From: Dehalococcoidales bacterium
Lineage (GTDB): Bacteria; Chloroflexota; Dehalococcoidia; Dehalococcoidales; RBG-16-60-22
DNA: 5,843 nucleotides
Direction: 5' to 3'
Assembly: GCA_030606585.1 (NCBI GenBank)
Contig: JAUWGD010000109.1
Span: 1 to 5,843, forward strand
In this document: positions 5,142-5,843 of the stretch, in pieces
How the letters are laid out: each line of letters opens with the position of its first letter
Numbering within the stretch: position 1 is the first letter of the stretch
The notes under the pieces: model-generated
What the model saw: the letters and a program-made list of their open reading frames with translations, nothing else
Database searches by the model: none
Told to the model about the DNA's origin: nothing
Program-made: the position numbers and the translations under genes

Positions 5142-5189
5142 GTGAATAATTTTTTTATTTTCTTTATTTCGACACTTCATAAGCTTTAA
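5142..5189 (+). other. Orphan strong ribosome binding site with a very short frame
   Basis: AGGAGG (5135-5140) lies directly before GTG 5142. That GTG opens a 15-codon frame rich in Phe and Ile (NNFFIFFISTLHKL) ending in TAA at 5187-5189. Only one nucleotide separates AGGAGG and GTG, which is too close for efficient initiation. It could be a leader peptide or remnant of a lost gene, but is most probably chance. The rest of the AT-rich gap 5029-5271 shows no other frame. Confidence 0.15.
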
Positions 5190-5202
5190 AGTGAATTATA
5201 AA

Positions 5203-5248
5203 TTGGAGTAAAGATAAAATTGATATATAATTATCAGACAAATAATTT
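5203..5248 (+). promoter_or_regulatory. Promoter candidates for the AT-rich gene at the right edge
   Basis: Two overlapping possibilities exist. TTGGAG (5203-5208) and a perfect TATAAT (5226-5231) are 17 nt apart. TTGATA (5220-5225) and TAATTT (5243-5248) are also 17 nt apart. Either would give a leader of about 15-35 nt before the ATG at 5272. The sequence is very AT-rich, which lowers the weight of each match. Confidence 0.4.
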
Positions 5249-5271
5249 ACTAAATACATTCAAGGGACATA

Positions 5272-5843
5272 ATGTATAAACCTGTTGAGAGAGAAGCTCA
5301 AGCACTACGAAGATATAATCCTGAAGATATATTGAATTTGATATCAGCATTTAGTATTTTGCGTAGAAAAGATGAAAAAAGGTTAGCTGATTTACTTGCG
5401 AAGGAGAATCTGAATTATAAAGTAGCATTTAGAGATTTTCAACTTGCGTTTGTTGTGAAATTAGTCCTCCATTTTTTTTATAAGCGTCGTCTATCTCTAA
5501 GAAAATTTACTTGGAAGGATTTGCTAGAAGCATGCAGAAGCCTTACTAAACATCAAGCTCCTAGTTCGTATGCAATTAGTTCTTTGGAAGATTTGGATAA
5601 ATTTATGATACGAATGGCGTATCAGCAGTTCCCGGATTTTTACGGTGATAGAGATACACTTGCAAGGACACACTTATTGTTTAGAACCTGCACTCGTGAA
5701 GTCGAACGTAATACTAATTTTAATATAGATAGTGCATATATGGAAGCAACTGGAATAACATTAGACCAAAGTTGGGAGATAACACTTGGAATATGCGGTT
5801 TCTTGTTGGGAAGAAAAAATGGCCTTATTAAAGGTCCATTAAA
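5272..5843 (+). CDS. Unrecognised AT-rich gene, partial (N-terminal 190 residues)
   Basis: An ATG at 5272 preceded by AAGGGA (5262-5267) opens a frame with no stop up to the right edge, so the C-terminus is missing. The product begins MYKPVEREAQALRRYNPEDI. It appears soluble and mostly helical, with many charged residues and no signal peptide. A hydrophobic stretch FQLAFVVKLVLHFFY (56-70) is probably a buried helix, not a membrane span. A later segment, FNIDSAYMEATGITLDQSWE (150-169), has an amphipathic, conserved-looking character. Two 60-base lines of the gene count to 37% and 32% G+C, far below the neighbours, and its codons favour A/T at third positions (AAA, TTA, GAT, AGA). This suggests horizontal acquisition. 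I do not recognise the family and assign no function. Confidence 0.78.
   Translation, partial: MYKPVEREAQALRRYNPEDILNLISAFSILRRKDEKRLADLLAKENLNYKVAFRDFQLAFVVKLVLHFFYKRRLSLRKFTWKDLLEACRSLTKHQAPSSYAISSLEDLDKFMIRMAYQQFPDFYGDRDTLARTHLLFRTCTREVERNTNFNIDSAYMEATGITLDQSWEITLGICGFLLGRKNGLIKGPL

Overview
The window looks like a piece of a bacterial chromosome, most likely from an anaerobe. The core genes are G+C-rich; one 60-base line inside the aldo/keto reductase gene counts to about 63% G+C. A TraR/DksA-type zinc-finger protein, lspA and an rluD-type pseudouridine synthase are packed together and followed by an aldo/keto reductase with a ferredoxin domain. This combination would fit an uncultured Chloroflexota (Dehalococcoidia-like) genome. 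That assignment is inference from gene content and style, not something the sequence proves.

Left part (1-1178): a coiled-coil protein gene on the minus strand runs off the left edge. It is followed by about 400 bases with no convincing large gene. That stretch holds a stem-loop (338-379), one copy of a dispersed repeat (around 472-509) and a possible 23-residue membrane peptide (546-617). A small XRE-type regulator gene follows (656-850). The next gap (851-1178) contains two promoter-like sequences that share a motif and an 11-bp perfect hairpin.

Centre (1179-4347): the DksA-like gene, lspA and rluD overlap one another (29-nt overlap, then ATGA). They read as one translationally coupled operon for stress or rRNA-synthesis control, lipoprotein signal-peptide removal and 23S rRNA modification. 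The rluD frame runs about 80 codons past the normal end of the family. The extra part crosses a REP-like palindrome and a second copy of the repeat seen near 472-509, so it is probably not native protein. A complete aldo/keto reductase-ferredoxin gene comes next with its own good ribosome binding site.

Right part (4348-5843): the aldo/keto reductase gene and a minus-strand gene converge on a dispersed repeat and a possible terminator. The minus-strand gene encodes an antibiotic-biosynthesis-monooxygenase-like domain with two C-terminal membrane helices (COG3224-type). Beyond 5030 the base composition changes sharply to AT-rich (32-37% G+C in two counted 60-base lines). An unrecognised AT-rich gene starts at 5272 and runs off the right edge. 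This is the most likely entry into horizontally acquired DNA. No complete new system can be demonstrated here; the edge gene, the repeats and the shared promoter motif are the items that deserve follow-up.
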